From: Agreia sp. PsM10
GTDB lineage: Bacteria > Actinomycetota > Actinomycetes > Actinomycetales > Microbacteriaceae
DNA length: 64,000 nt
Assembly: GCF_030433855.1 (NCBI RefSeq)
Contig: NZ_JARUXC010000005.1
Location: 62,001 to 126,000, forward strand
Direction of reading: 5' to 3'
The first letter of the stretch is position 1. Each line of letters opens with the position of its first letter. Positions 19,100 through 27,111 of this stretch are shown here, piece by piece. The notes under the pieces are model-generated. The model was given only the letters and a program-made list of their open reading frames with translations, had not been told where the DNA came from and ran no database searches. The position numbers and the translations under genes were made by a program.

Positions 19100-20461
19100 C
19101 TACGGCCAGGTGATGCGCAGCCCCGCCAGCGTGCGCACGACGGCGCCGCTCGACCGGTCGACAAGCGAGGTGACGACGTCGGTCTGGGCCCCCGCCGCCA
19201 CGGCGATCGCGAGGTACTGCGCATTCGGCGACTGTGTGATCGACACGATGCGCGCATCCTGCGACCCCGTGTCGAAGACGACCGTCGCGCCGGAGGCGTC
19301 GCTCCGCACCACGACCTGCCTCGATCCGCCGGCCGCGTCGTCGAGTGCCGCGACCGTGACGGTCGACGAGCCGTCGGCGCCCAGAACAGGAAGCCCCAGA
19401 GCCGTCGCACCGTCGGGAAGGGCGACGTCGAGGGGCGACACCTGCCCCGAGAGGAGGTCGAGCACCTTCGCCGAGCCCGGTGATCCGATCACCGACTGCG
19501 TGCCCGCGGGGGCCACCTCTCCGAGACCGTCGTAGTCGCCGATCACGGCGCCCTGCTGCAGAGCGGAGTCGTAGATCGACAGCACACCGTCGGCGACGGT
19601 CTCGACGAGGGTGCTGTCGGGGATGAATCGCCACTGGTCGACCGCGAGGGGCTGGCCGATCACCGTTCCGGGCAGCGTGAACGAGGTGTGCTTGGCGAGG
19701 AGGTCGAACAGCAGCAGAGTGTTCGAGTACCCGGCGGACGGATCCTGGCTGGTGAAGCGCAGGCCGAGCATCGCCTGCTTCACCGACGAGCCGAGCTGCG
19801 TGATCGTGCCACGCCCGGGCAACGGCAGGGTCTCGACGGCCGTCTGCCCGGGAACGATCAGCACGAGCTGCGACATGCCGTCGTCGGCCGTCGTCGACAC
19901 CGCCAGACTCGAGCCGACCACGGCGAAGTCCTGGATGCCCGGGGCCGAGTACACGACGTCGCGTGCGGTGCCCTCGACCGTGGTGCGCACGATCGCGTCG
20001 TCGGCCCGGCCCGACGCATCCGGCGCACCCGGCTGCAGGTAGTAGACCGGCGGCGAGCCGGTGGTGAAGGCGTAGTCGAACGTCGACGTCGCATCCTGGA
20101 ACGGGCTCGTGACCCCCGACACCGACACGACGTAGTCGGTGTCGTACAGGAGCCGCTGGTCGAAGGTGATCGAGAGGGTGCTGCCGTCTGTGGCGACCGC
20201 CAGGGGCACGCTCGGCGACACGCTGACCTGCTCGGCGTCGACCTCGGCCAGCGCCTCGTTCGAGTGCATCAGCAGCCTCTGCTGTGCCAGCTGCACGACG
20301 CTGTCGGTGTCGATGTCGGCGCGGGCCAGCCGCGGCCCCTGGCCCAGCGTCAGCGCCGCGAGTCCGCAGCAGGCCATGACCAGCACGACGATCAGCGTGA
20401 TGAGGGTGCGTGCGAACGACCGGCCGCCGGTCGGCGCGGCTGCCTGCGTCTCAGTAGACAT
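19100..20461 (-). CDS. Membrane-anchored beta-rich exported protein of unknown function
   Basis: The 453-residue protein (453 from ATG 20461; six more from ATG 20479) has one N-terminal helix (LITLIVVLVMACCGLAALTLG) that anchors or exports it. Residues about 65-140 resemble a bacterial Ig-like (Big_5) domain with STLSITFDQRLLYDTDYVVSVSGV. The rest is made of repeating short beta strands such as VVYSAPGIQDFAVVGSSLAVSTTADDGMSQLVLIVPG and looks like a beta-propeller. It is not assigned to any named function. It overlaps the TIGR03943 gene by 11 bp and is therefore the third gene of the permease operon, which suggests an extracytoplasmic sensor, chaperone or binding partner of that transporter. 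Confidence 0.75.
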   Translation of the reverse strand: MSTETQAAAPTGGRSFARTLITLIVVLVMACCGLAALTLGQGPRLARADIDTDSVVQLAQQRLLMHSNEALAEVDAEQVSVSPSVPLAVATDGSTLSITFDQRLLYDTDYVVSVSGVTSPFQDATSTFDYAFTTGSPPVYYLQPGAPDASGRADDAIVRTTVEGTARDVVYSAPGIQDFAVVGSSLAVSTTADDGMSQLVLIVPGQTAVETLPLPGRGTITQLGSSVKQAMLGLRFTSQDPSAGYSNTLLLFDLLAKHTSFTLPGTVIGQPLAVDQWRFIPDSTLVETVADGVLSIYDSALQQGAVIGDYDGLGEVAPAGTQSVIGSPGSAKVLDLLSGQVSPLDVALPDGATALGLPVLGADGSSTVTVAALDDAAGGSRQVVVRSDASGATVVFDTGSQDARIVSITQSPNAQYLAIAVAAGAQTDVVTSLVDRSSGAVVRTLAGLRITWP

Positions 20462-21194
20462 AGGGATCGCTCGGCTCATCGACCGCGGTGACCTGCTGCG
20501 GTACGAGCACCATGGGCTGGCGGCTCTTCACGCTCGGGTTGAGGTCGAATGCCCCCGACACCTCGACCCACTCGTCGAGCGTCACCGACGACTTCCAGTC
20601 GGGCTGGTAGACCGGCACGCCCACGGGCTGCGCATCGGCGGCACAGCACGTGACGAAGAAGCGGGTGACGAAGAACACGTTCTCCGGGTCGTCGGGATCG
20701 GCGCTGACGAACCCCGTGAGGTTCGCCGAGCTGCCGGCGATACCCTGCAGATCGGTGCTCTGGCGCAGCGCGGTGGCCCACTCCTTGACCCCGTAGTCCG
20801 CCGTGTCGCCCGTCGCCTGCGCCGCTCCGGAGCCCACGACCGTTCCGCTGTTCACGCTGCGCTGGTCGGCAGTGGCCGAGGTGAGCGTGGCGGGCGGAAG
20901 CAGCATGAGCGCACCCGCGCCGAAGACGCATGCGACCACGACACCGAACGACACGACCCTGCGCCAGGCTCGTCGCGCCGCACCTGTTTCGGACGCGTCG
21001 TCTGTCGGCACGCGCACGACGAAGCTCGCGACCACCACCAGGATGCCCACGATCGCGGCGATCACGGTGAAGACGAAGTAGCGCGGGTGCACATAGAGCC
21101 CCAGGTCGCCGTTCGCCCAGAACCACACGGTGGCCACGCACGCGGCGAGGGTCAGGACGACCCCGATCCAGCGCTGCTTCATCGCGTCAAACAA
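20451..21194 (-). CDS. TIGR03943 family membrane protein (permease partner)
   Basis: The 247-residue protein has two pairs of hydrophobic helices (WIGVVLTLAACVATVWFWANG, YFVFTVIAAIVGILVVVASFVV, then VSFGVVVACVFGAGALMLLPP) and a C-terminal extracytoplasmic domain with NVFFVTRFFVTCCAADAQPVGVPVY, the CC motif typical of TIGR03943 (B. subtilis YcgQ-like) proteins. These occur in a two-gene pair with the CECG-type permease and are thought to form one transporter with it. The adjacent cysteines could bind a metal or a thiol ligand. It overlaps both neighbours (8 bp and 11 bp), so all three proteins should be made in similar amounts. Confidence 0.85.
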   Translation of the reverse strand: MFDAMKQRWIGVVLTLAACVATVWFWANGDLGLYVHPRYFVFTVIAAIVGILVVVASFVVRVPTDDASETGAARRAWRRVVSFGVVVACVFGAGALMLLPPATLTSATADQRSVNSGTVVGSGAAQATGDTADYGVKEWATALRQSTDLQGIAGSSANLTGFVSADPDDPENVFFVTRFFVTCCAADAQPVGVPVYQPDWKSSVTLDEWVEVSGAFDLNPSVKSRQPMVLVPQQVTAVDEPSDPYVY

Positions 21195-22254
21195 GGACGT
21201 TCACCGCCAGACCCAGGGCTGCCGACATCAGCCCGACGAGCACCGAGACCTGCACCAGCGTCTTAGTCGTGAACGTCGTGCGCATCAGGGCGAGCATCTT
21301 CACGTCGATCATCGGCCCGAACGTCAGGAACGACACGATCGCGCCGGTGCTGAAGATGCCCCCGAACGACAGGATGAAGAACGCGTCGACGTTCGAGCAG
21401 ACCGACACGACGAAGGCCAGTGCCATGAGGGCGAGCACCGACCAGACCGGGTTGCTGCCGAGCGCCACGAGCACGTCGCGCGGCACGATGGTCTGGATGC
21501 CGCCGGCCACGAGCGATCCGATGATCAGCGCAGGCATGATTCCCGTGGTCTCCCGCACGAACATGGCCAGGCTCCGCACCGTCCGGGAGCCGGATTCGTG
21601 GTGCGCCACCTCGCATTCCCGGGCGAAACCGGGCGTCAGCAGCGCATCCGGAGCGGGATGGCGGGAGTAGAGCCAGCCGATCGTGTTGGCGATGACGAAG
21701 CCGCCCACGAGGCGAGCGACGAGGATGATCGGGTCGCCGCCGAAGGCCTGCTGCGTGGTGATGATCGTGATCGGGTTGAGGATCGGCGCCGCGAGCAGGA
21801 AGGTGAGCGACTCGGGAACGGTGAAACCGCGGATGATGAGGCCGCGGGCGAGGGGAACGTTGCCGCACTCGCACACCGGCAGGAGCATGCCGATCAGCGA
21901 TATGCACGCGCGGCGAGCCGTCGGGTTCCTCGGCAGGATGCGGTCGAAGAAGCCGGCGGGAAGCCAGACCTGCACGATGACGGCGAGCACGATGCCCAGC
22001 AGTACGAACGGCAGCGACTCGACGATCACGCTGATCGAGAGAGTGACGAAGTCCTGCATGCGGTTCGGCAGGCTCACGCCGAGGCCCGGAATGAATGCAC
22101 GTACGGCGAAGAGAGCGCCGACGATACCGGCACCGATGCCTATGCGCACCAGCAACTGCCTGCCGGTCACCGTCGCCGAATGGGTGTGGCCGTCGTGCTC
22201 GTCATGGCCCGCGTGCGCTCCGCGCTCCTGGTGCTCGAGCCGAGGGGAAGTCAT
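21187..22254 (-). CDS. UPF0718 / ArsP_1-type permease with CECG motif
   Basis: The 355-residue permease has eight or more helices and the conserved loop LLPVCECGNVPLARGLI after helix 4; a second internal repeat has VCSNVDAFFILSFGGIF. These are hallmarks of the DUF318/ArsP_1 permease superfamily (B. subtilis YcgR/YraQ), some of whose members export organoarsenicals. The cytoplasmic N-terminus carries a histidine/aspartate run (HAGHDEHDGHTH) that could bind a metal. Together with the TIGR03943 partner a transition-metal or metalloid substrate is plausible but unproven. The start is probably leaderless: TACTCT lies eight bases before the ATG and no ribosome site is seen. Confidence 0.87.
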   Translation of the reverse strand: MTSPRLEHQERGAHAGHDEHDGHTHSATVTGRQLLVRIGIGAGIVGALFAVRAFIPGLGVSLPNRMQDFVTLSISVIVESLPFVLLGIVLAVIVQVWLPAGFFDRILPRNPTARRACISLIGMLLPVCECGNVPLARGLIIRGFTVPESLTFLLAAPILNPITIITTQQAFGGDPIILVARLVGGFVIANTIGWLYSRHPAPDALLTPGFARECEVAHHESGSRTVRSLAMFVRETTGIMPALIIGSLVAGGIQTIVPRDVLVALGSNPVWSVLALMALAFVVSVCSNVDAFFILSFGGIFSTGAIVSFLTFGPMIDVKMLALMRTTFTTKTLVQVSVLVGLMSAALGLAVNVLV

Positions 22255-22262
22255 CGCGCACC

Positions 22263-22317
22263 AGAGTACAAGTCGAGCGGCCCGGCGAAGCTGGGAAGCG
22301 CCGCACAGACGTACACT
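22263..22317. promoter_or_regulatory. Divergent leaderless promoters of the permease operon and the DUF4031 gene
   Basis: On the minus strand TACTCT (22263-22268) is eight bases before the permease ATG at 22254. On the plus strand TACACT (22312-22317) is eight bases before the ATG at 22326. Neither gene has a Shine-Dalgarno sequence. No Zur, CsoR or ArsR-type palindrome is visible in the 71-bp region. Confidence 0.4.
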
Positions 22318-22325
22318 CGTGCACT

Positions 22326-22604
22326 ATGACCGTGCTGATCGACTGGCCCATCTGGCCCGCCCACGACACGGTCTGGGGACACCTCGTCAGCGATTCATCG
22401 CTCGACGAGCTGCATGCCTTCGCGCGAGCCGCAGGACTGCCGCGGCGCAGCTTCGACCTCGACCACTACGACGTGCCCATCGCTCGGCACGCAGAGCTCG
22501 TGGCGGCAGGAGCCCTGCCTGTGAGCTATCACGACCTCGTGCGCCGACTCGAGCGCAGCGGACTTCGTGTGAAAGGCCGCGACCGCCCCGGGCGGGGACG
22601 GTAG
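22326..22604 (+). CDS. DUF4031 domain protein
   Basis: The 92-residue protein matches DUF4031: MTVLIDWPIWPAHDTVWGHLVSD, then SLDELHAFARAAGLPRRSFDLDHYDVP and the ending PVSYHDLVRRLERSGLRV. This small domain is widespread in bacteria with no assigned role; the conserved His and Asp residues (W-HDT, DLDHYDVP) could form a metal or substrate site. It is alone on the plus strand between minus-strand operons and has an apparently leaderless start (TACACT eight bases upstream). A basic GRDRPGRGR tail ends the protein, 31 bp before the convergent rne stop. Confidence 0.82.
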   Translation: MTVLIDWPIWPAHDTVWGHLVSDSSLDELHAFARAAGLPRRSFDLDHYDVPIARHAELVAAGALPVSYHDLVRRLERSGLRVKGRDRPGRGR

Positions 22605-22635
22605 CGGCCTCTCACATCTGCAGCGGCGCTGGCGC

Positions 22636-25284
22636 CTACTGCTGCTCGGGCGTGGGCGCCGACAGTGCGGCCGTGCTCACCCGGCGGCTGCGCGAGCGAC
22701 CCTGTCCGGGCTGCTTCGGCTCCGGCAGTGCTCCGAGCACCGAGTCGAGGAGAACCTCTGCATCGTGGGTCGAGATGCGACGCTGGGCCGCCGGCGCCTT
22801 CGCGACGGGGATGTCGAGAATGTCGATCGCCGGCAGCACGTCGGCTGCCGGAGCGACCGAGGCAGGGGCGTCGGACGCGTCGGATGCATGCTCGGTCTCG
22901 ACCTCGGGGGTCTCGAGCACCGGGGTATCGACCACGGGCTTGGCCTGACGTGCGCGACGGTTGCCCTTGCGCCCGCGCGACGGTGCCTGCGATTCGGCTC
23001 CCCCGGCATCCGGAGCAGCCTGCACGCTCTCGTCGCGCTCGCTCGACGCGACGGCCGGAGTCTCGACCGGCGTCGCCGTGGCGGCCTTCGCCGCCTCGGA
23101 CTGCTCCTGGGTGATGATGTTCACCGCGCCGGTGTGCGTGGCGATGGTCGATGCCGCGATCTTGGCCAGGGCGTTCTTCGCGTCGTCCGTGATTCCGTGG
23201 GGCTTGGTGGCCGGTGTCGAATACGACGAGGATCCGGTGCTCGACGATGAGTTCGCGCCGTTGCCGCCGTTCGACGACCCGGTGCCGTTCGACGATCCGT
23301 TGCCGCCGTTGCCGTTCTGGCCGTTGCCCCGGCCCGAACGTCGACGCTCCTGCTGCGGAACTCCCGACGAGGCGGGCGCGTTGCCGGACGAGCGATGCTT
23401 GACGACGGGGTCGTGGTGCACGATCACGCCGCGGCCGGCGCAGACCTCGCACGCCTCGCTGAACGACTCGAGCAGGCCGAGACCCAGCTTCTTGCGGGTC
23501 ATCTGCACGAGTCCGAGCGAGGTGACCTCGGCGACCTGGTGCTTGGTGCGGTCGCGGCTGAGGCACTCGACCATGCGCCGCAGAACGAGATCGCGGTTCG
23601 ACTCGAGCACCATGTCGATGAAGTCGACGACGATGATGCCGCCGATGTCGCGCAGGCGCAGCTGGCGCACGATCTCCTCGGCGGCCTCGAGGTTGTTCTT
23701 GGTGACGGTCTCCTCGAGGTTTCCGCCCGAGCCCACGAACTTTCCGGTGTTGACGTCGACGACGGTCATGGCCTCGGTGCGGTCGATCACGAGCGATCCA
23801 CCCGACGGCAGCCACACCTTGCGGTCGAGCGCCTTCTCGATCTGCTCCGACACTCGGAACTCGTCGAACGCGTCGCGCTCGCCCTCGTAGCGCTCCACGC
23901 GGTCGAGCAGATCGGGGGCGACCTGGCCCAGGTAGGTCTCGATCGTGGCCCGGGCGTCGTCGCCCGAGATCACGAGGCGCTGGAAGTCCTCGTTGAACAC
24001 GTCGCGCACGATCTTGATGAGCAGATCGGGTTCGGAGTGCAGCAGGGCGGGAGACTGCTGCTTCTGTACGGCAGCCGAGATCTCGGACCACTGCGTGGTC
24101 AGGCGGCTGACATCGAGGGTGAGCTGCTCCTCCGTGGCGCCCTCCGACGCCGTGCGCACGATGACGCCGACGTTCTCGGGCAGCACCTCTTTGAGGATCT
24201 TCTTGAGGCGCGACCGCTCGACATCGGGGAGCTTGCGTGAGATGCCGTTCATCGATCCGTTCGGCACGTACACGAGGTAGCGGCCCGGGAGGGAGATCTG
24301 GCTCGTGAGGCGCGCGCCCTTGTGACCCACCGGGTCTTTCGTGACCTGCACCAGAACGGTTGCACCAGGCTTGAGTGCGAGCTCGATCTTGCGCGCCTGG
24401 TTGCCGCCGTTGGGGTTCTCCGCCGCCGCGGCGTCCCAGTCGACCTCGCCCGAATACAGCACGGCGTTGCGACCGCGCCCGATGTCGACGAAGGCGGCCT
24501 CCATGCTGGGAAGCACGTTCTGCACCTTGCCGAGGTAGACGTTGCCGATCAGCGAGGCGTCCTGCGCCTTGGCCACGTAGTGCTCGACCAGCACGCCATC
24601 TTCGAGAACGCCGATCTGGATCTTGTTGTCCTTGGCCCGCACGACCATGACGCGGTCGACGGACTCGCGGCGGGCGAGGAACTCGGCCTCGGTGACGACG
24701 GGGCGACGGCGACCCGCATCCCGACCGTCGCGACGGCGCTGCTTCTTGGCCTCGAGACGCGTCGAGCCCTTGATGCGCTGGGGCTCGGTGATGAGCTCCG
24801 GCTCGGGGCGAGGCGTGCGCACCTTGACGACGGTGTTCGCGGGATCGTTGTCGCCCGGCCGGTTGTCTTCACCCGAGCGTCGACGTGATCTGCGCCGCAC
24901 CGAGGTGTCGGGGCGGTCGTCGTCGGCCTGATCGTCGTCGTCGCGCGCGGGCAACGGCTGGATGTCGGGGGCCTGGAAGATCAGCGACGTCGTGGGCCGG
25001 AGCACCGGCGCCTGGGCCGGAGCCTCGGACTGAGCCGCGGGCTCGAGGGGCGCGAGCCCCGGGTGCTCCTCGTCGAAGGGGGATGCGACTCCGGTCGAGC
25101 CGTTACCCGACGCGACGACGGGAGCGGCCTGCTTCTGGGGCTCCGCCACCGTCGGCGGAGTCACGGGAGCTTCGGCAGCGGGCGGCTCGACGGCCTTCTT
25201 CGCCGACTTGCGACCCCCGAAGAGGCGTTTGCGCGGTGCTGATTCTGTGTTCGATGAACCTGTGTTGTTGTTGTCTTCCACCAT
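22636..25284 (-). CDS. rne: Ribonuclease E/G
   Basis: The 882-residue enzyme cleaves single-stranded A/U-rich RNA and organises mRNA decay and rRNA/tRNA maturation. The catalytic core (about residues 205-600) contains the S1 domain (SLIGNVYLGKVQNVLPSMEAAFVDIG), the DNase-I-like site with VVDVNTGKFVGSG and IIVVDFIDM whose Asp residues bind magnesium, and the zinc-link CEVCAGRG. As in other actinobacteria the core is flanked by two disordered arms: an N-terminal one of about 200 residues rich in Pro, Ala and RRR, and a C-terminal one with an Asn/Gly/Ser run (residues about 655-690) and Ala/Glu-rich sequence. AAGGAG is ten bases before the ATG. Rne protein is usually autoregulated through its 5' leader. 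Confidence 0.97.
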   Translation of the reverse strand: MVEDNNNTGSSNTESAPRKRLFGGRKSAKKAVEPPAAEAPVTPPTVAEPQKQAAPVVASGNGSTGVASPFDEEHPGLAPLEPAAQSEAPAQAPVLRPTTSLIFQAPDIQPLPARDDDDQADDDRPDTSVRRRSRRRSGEDNRPGDNDPANTVVKVRTPRPEPELITEPQRIKGSTRLEAKKQRRRDGRDAGRRRPVVTEAEFLARRESVDRVMVVRAKDNKIQIGVLEDGVLVEHYVAKAQDASLIGNVYLGKVQNVLPSMEAAFVDIGRGRNAVLYSGEVDWDAAAAENPNGGNQARKIELALKPGATVLVQVTKDPVGHKGARLTSQISLPGRYLVYVPNGSMNGISRKLPDVERSRLKKILKEVLPENVGVIVRTASEGATEEQLTLDVSRLTTQWSEISAAVQKQQSPALLHSEPDLLIKIVRDVFNEDFQRLVISGDDARATIETYLGQVAPDLLDRVERYEGERDAFDEFRVSEQIEKALDRKVWLPSGGSLVIDRTEAMTVVDVNTGKFVGSGGNLEETVTKNNLEAAEEIVRQLRLRDIGGIIVVDFIDMVLESNRDLVLRRMVECLSRDRTKHQVAEVTSLGLVQMTRKKLGLGLLESFSEACEVCAGRGVIVHHDPVVKHRSSGNAPASSGVPQQERRRSGRGNGQNGNGGNGSSNGTGSSNGGNGANSSSSTGSSSYSTPATKPHGITDDAKNALAKIAASTIATHTGAVNIITQEQSEAAKAATATPVETPAVASSERDESVQAAPDAGGAESQAPSRGRKGNRRARQAKPVVDTPVLETPEVETEHASDASDAPASVAPAADVLPAIDILDIPVAKAPAAQRRISTHDAEVLLDSVLGALPEPKQPGQGRSRSRRVSTAALSAPTPEQQ

Positions 25285-25598
25285 TGCTGGTGCACTCCTT
25301 GCCGAACCGGTGGCCGCGCCACCTGTCGGTACTCTCCAGAGCGAGCCTTCCGCGTGAGCGAAAACCTCGCCAATCCTTTACACGGACAGCCGGCGACATA
25401 GGCTCTGGCTGCCTTCACGTGTACTTCTTTTATGACTGTAGTTCTGTGTTCGGATGAGGCGGGCGGCCACTGTGGTTGCGCCTGCTTTCGCTCCGACAAG
25501 CCTTCTTTGGCGTCTTCCCGGACGCGGCCAGAAAGACTGAGACCAATTATCGCATGCATTCCCAGAATGCGTATTTCACCCCGTGCGATAATCCGACC
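25285..25598. other. 314-bp region without a gene: rne leader and VKOR promoter
   Basis: This space holds the rne 5' leader on the minus strand and the VKOR promoter on the plus strand. Next to the rne ribosome site is a perfect hairpin GGTGGC-CGC-GCCACC at 25309-25323. Several -10-like boxes exist on the minus strand (for example CATAAA near 25428) but none has a convincing -35, so the length of the leader is unknown. Short frames are open here but none has coding character. Confidence 0.6.
25584..25592 (+). promoter_or_regulatory. Extended -10 element (TGCGATAAT) for a leaderless VKOR start
   Basis: TG at 25584-25585 and GATAAT at 25587-25592 form an extended -10; six bases later comes GTG at 25599. 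An extended -10 can work without a -35 box, and none is seen here. The layout decides the start codon of the VKOR gene. Confidence 0.5.
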
Positions 25599-26213
25599 GT
25601 GGTGAATACGACGCTCGAGACCAGACGACCCTTCATTTTCGCGATCTTCCTGATCGTGGCAGGCGTGATCGGATGGTTCGCGGCCTTCGACCTCACCATC
25701 GAGAAGATCGAGACACTCGTCGATCCCGACTACAACCCGAGCTGCGACATCTCGCCCCTCGTGCAGTGCGGCGTGAACATGGCGAGCGCCCAGGGGTCGG
25801 TCTTCGGCTTCCCGAATCCGATCATCGGCGTGGCCGCATTCATCGCGCCCATCATCGTGGGGGTCGCAATCCTCGCGGGCGCCCGGTTCGCGTCGTGGTT
25901 CTGGATCGCCTTCAACGCGGGCGTCCTCGGCGGAATCGTGTTCGTCGCCTGGCTCATCTCGCAGAGCATCTTCGTGCTGGGAACCCTCTGCCCCTACTGC
26001 ATGGTCGTGTGGACCGTGATGATCCCGATGTTCTTCTACGTGACGGTGTTCAACCTCAAAGAAGGACATTTCGGCAACTCGGGCGCGTCGCGGCGCATCT
26101 TCGCCCGCATCTACTCGTTCACCTGGCTGCTCGTTCTGCTCGGGTACCTGGCGATCGTCGTGATGGCGCAGCTTCGACTCGACGCCATCACGACGATCAT
26201 CCTCTACAGCTGA
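25599..26213 (+). CDS. Vitamin K epoxide reductase (VKOR) family membrane protein
   Basis: The 204-residue protein has four or five helices and both VKOR cysteine pairs: the loop pair in NPSCDISPLVQCGVNM and the active-site CxxC in GTLCPYCMVVW; SAQGSVFGFPNPIIG between them is strongly conserved. Bacterial VKOR takes electrons from DsbA-type proteins and passes them to quinone, replacing DsbB in actinobacteria, so it drives disulfide formation outside the membrane. I place the start at GTG 25599 (a second GTG follows at once) because of the extended -10 six bases upstream; in-frame starts at 25554 and 25476 would add sequence without VKOR character. It converges on ndk with a one-base gap. Confidence 0.92.
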   Translation: MVNTTLETRRPFIFAIFLIVAGVIGWFAAFDLTIEKIETLVDPDYNPSCDISPLVQCGVNMASAQGSVFGFPNPIIGVAAFIAPIIVGVAILAGARFASWFWIAFNAGVLGGIVFVAWLISQSIFVLGTLCPYCMVVWTVMIPMFFYVTVFNLKEGHFGNSGASRRIFARIYSFTWLLVLLGYLAIVVMAQLRLDAITTIILYS

Positions 26214-26214
26214 T

Positions 26215-26637
26215 CTAGCCGAACCAGATCGCGAGTTCGCGCTGGGCAGACTCGGGCGAGTCGCTGCCGTGCACGAGGTTCTGCTGGACCTTCAGACCCC
26301 AGTCGCGGCCCAGGTCGCCGCGGATCGTGCCGGGAGCCGCCGTGGTGGGATCGGTGGTGCCGGCGAGCGAGCGGAAGCCCTCGATGACGCGGTTGCCGGC
26401 GATGCGGATCGCGACGATCGGGCCGGATTCCATGAACTCGATGAGCGGCTCGTAGAAAGGCTTGCCCTCGTGCTCTGCGTAGTGGGCCGCGAGCAGGCTT
26501 CGCTCGGGCTCGATGAGCTTGATGTCGACCAGCTGGTAGCCCTTGCCCTCGATGCGGGAGAGGATCTCCCCCGTGAGGTTGCGGGCCACGCCGTCGGGCT
26601 TGATGAGAACGAGGGATTCTTCGCTCGTGATGGTCAC
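26215..26637 (-). CDS. ndk: Nucleoside diphosphate kinase
   Basis: Ndk (140 residues) equalises NTP pools by passing a phosphate through a histidine. The active His123 is in QNLVHGSDSPESA, and SLVLIKPDGVARNLTGEIL and GTIRGDLG are conserved nucleotide-contact segments. Translation begins at GTG 26637 after GGAAGGACAGCCCT. It is the last gene of the ileS-folC-DUF4233-ndk row, 63 bp after the DUF4233 gene. Confidence 0.98.
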   Translation of the reverse strand: MTITSEESLVLIKPDGVARNLTGEILSRIEGKGYQLVDIKLIEPERSLLAAHYAEHEGKPFYEPLIEFMESGPIVAIRIAGNRVIEGFRSLAGTTDPTTAAPGTIRGDLGRDWGLKVQQNLVHGSDSPESAQRELAIWFG

Positions 26638-26700
26638 AGGGCTGTCCTTCCAGACAAAGGGGAAACGTACCGTTTCACTGTACCGAGCGGCGATGAGAGA

Positions 26701-27111
26701 TCAGGGCTGAACGGCGGCTGCGGCGGCCTTCTCGCGATCGATTCGCGAGCCGACGACCATGCAGTAGGTCCAGAGGCCCACGAAGAGAACCCCGACGATC
26801 CACATCACCGGCACGAGGAAGGCCGACGCGATGATGGCGGCCTGCAGCACCCAGCCGAACACGTAGCCCCAGCGGAAGCGCAGGAGTCCCGCACCGGCGA
26901 CCAGCGCGACGCAGAGCAGGGCGCCGCCGCCGAGGGCCGGCAGGGCGGGCAGCGCCTTGAGCCCGAAGGCGACGAGTGCCGCGAGGAACATCACGACGCT
27001 CTCGAAGCCGAGCACGATCGACCCGAGCGATCGTCGCACCGACGGGGGTCGCCCGGCGCGCGCCGGGCGCTGGGGCTCGGCTTCGTCGGGCGAGGGCTGG
27101 ATGTCTGTCAC
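26701..27111 (-). CDS. DUF4233 family membrane protein
   Basis: The 136-residue protein has a polar N-terminus of about 30 residues and four hydrophobic segments (SIVLGFESVVMFLAALVAFGL, LGGGALLCVALVAGAGLL, FGWVLQAAIIASAFLV, WIVGVLFVGLWTYCMVVG), then SRIDREKAAAAA. This is the DUF4233 layout, always seen directly after folC in actinobacteria, with no known function. GTG at 27111 overlaps the folC stop as GTGA and has GGAAGCC before it, so I prefer it to the ATG at 27120. Transcription and translation are coupled to folC. Confidence 0.85.
   Translation of the reverse strand: MTDIQPSPDEAEPQRPARAGRPPSVRRSLGSIVLGFESVVMFLAALVAFGLKALPALPALGGGALLCVALVAGAGLLRFRWGYVFGWVLQAAIIASAFLVPVMWIVGVLFVGLWTYCMVVGSRIDREKAAAAAVQP

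Noticed and set aside
22255-22325. Zur or CsoR-type operator for the metal-like permease operon
   Set aside because: No palindrome of these types was found in the divergent promoter region.
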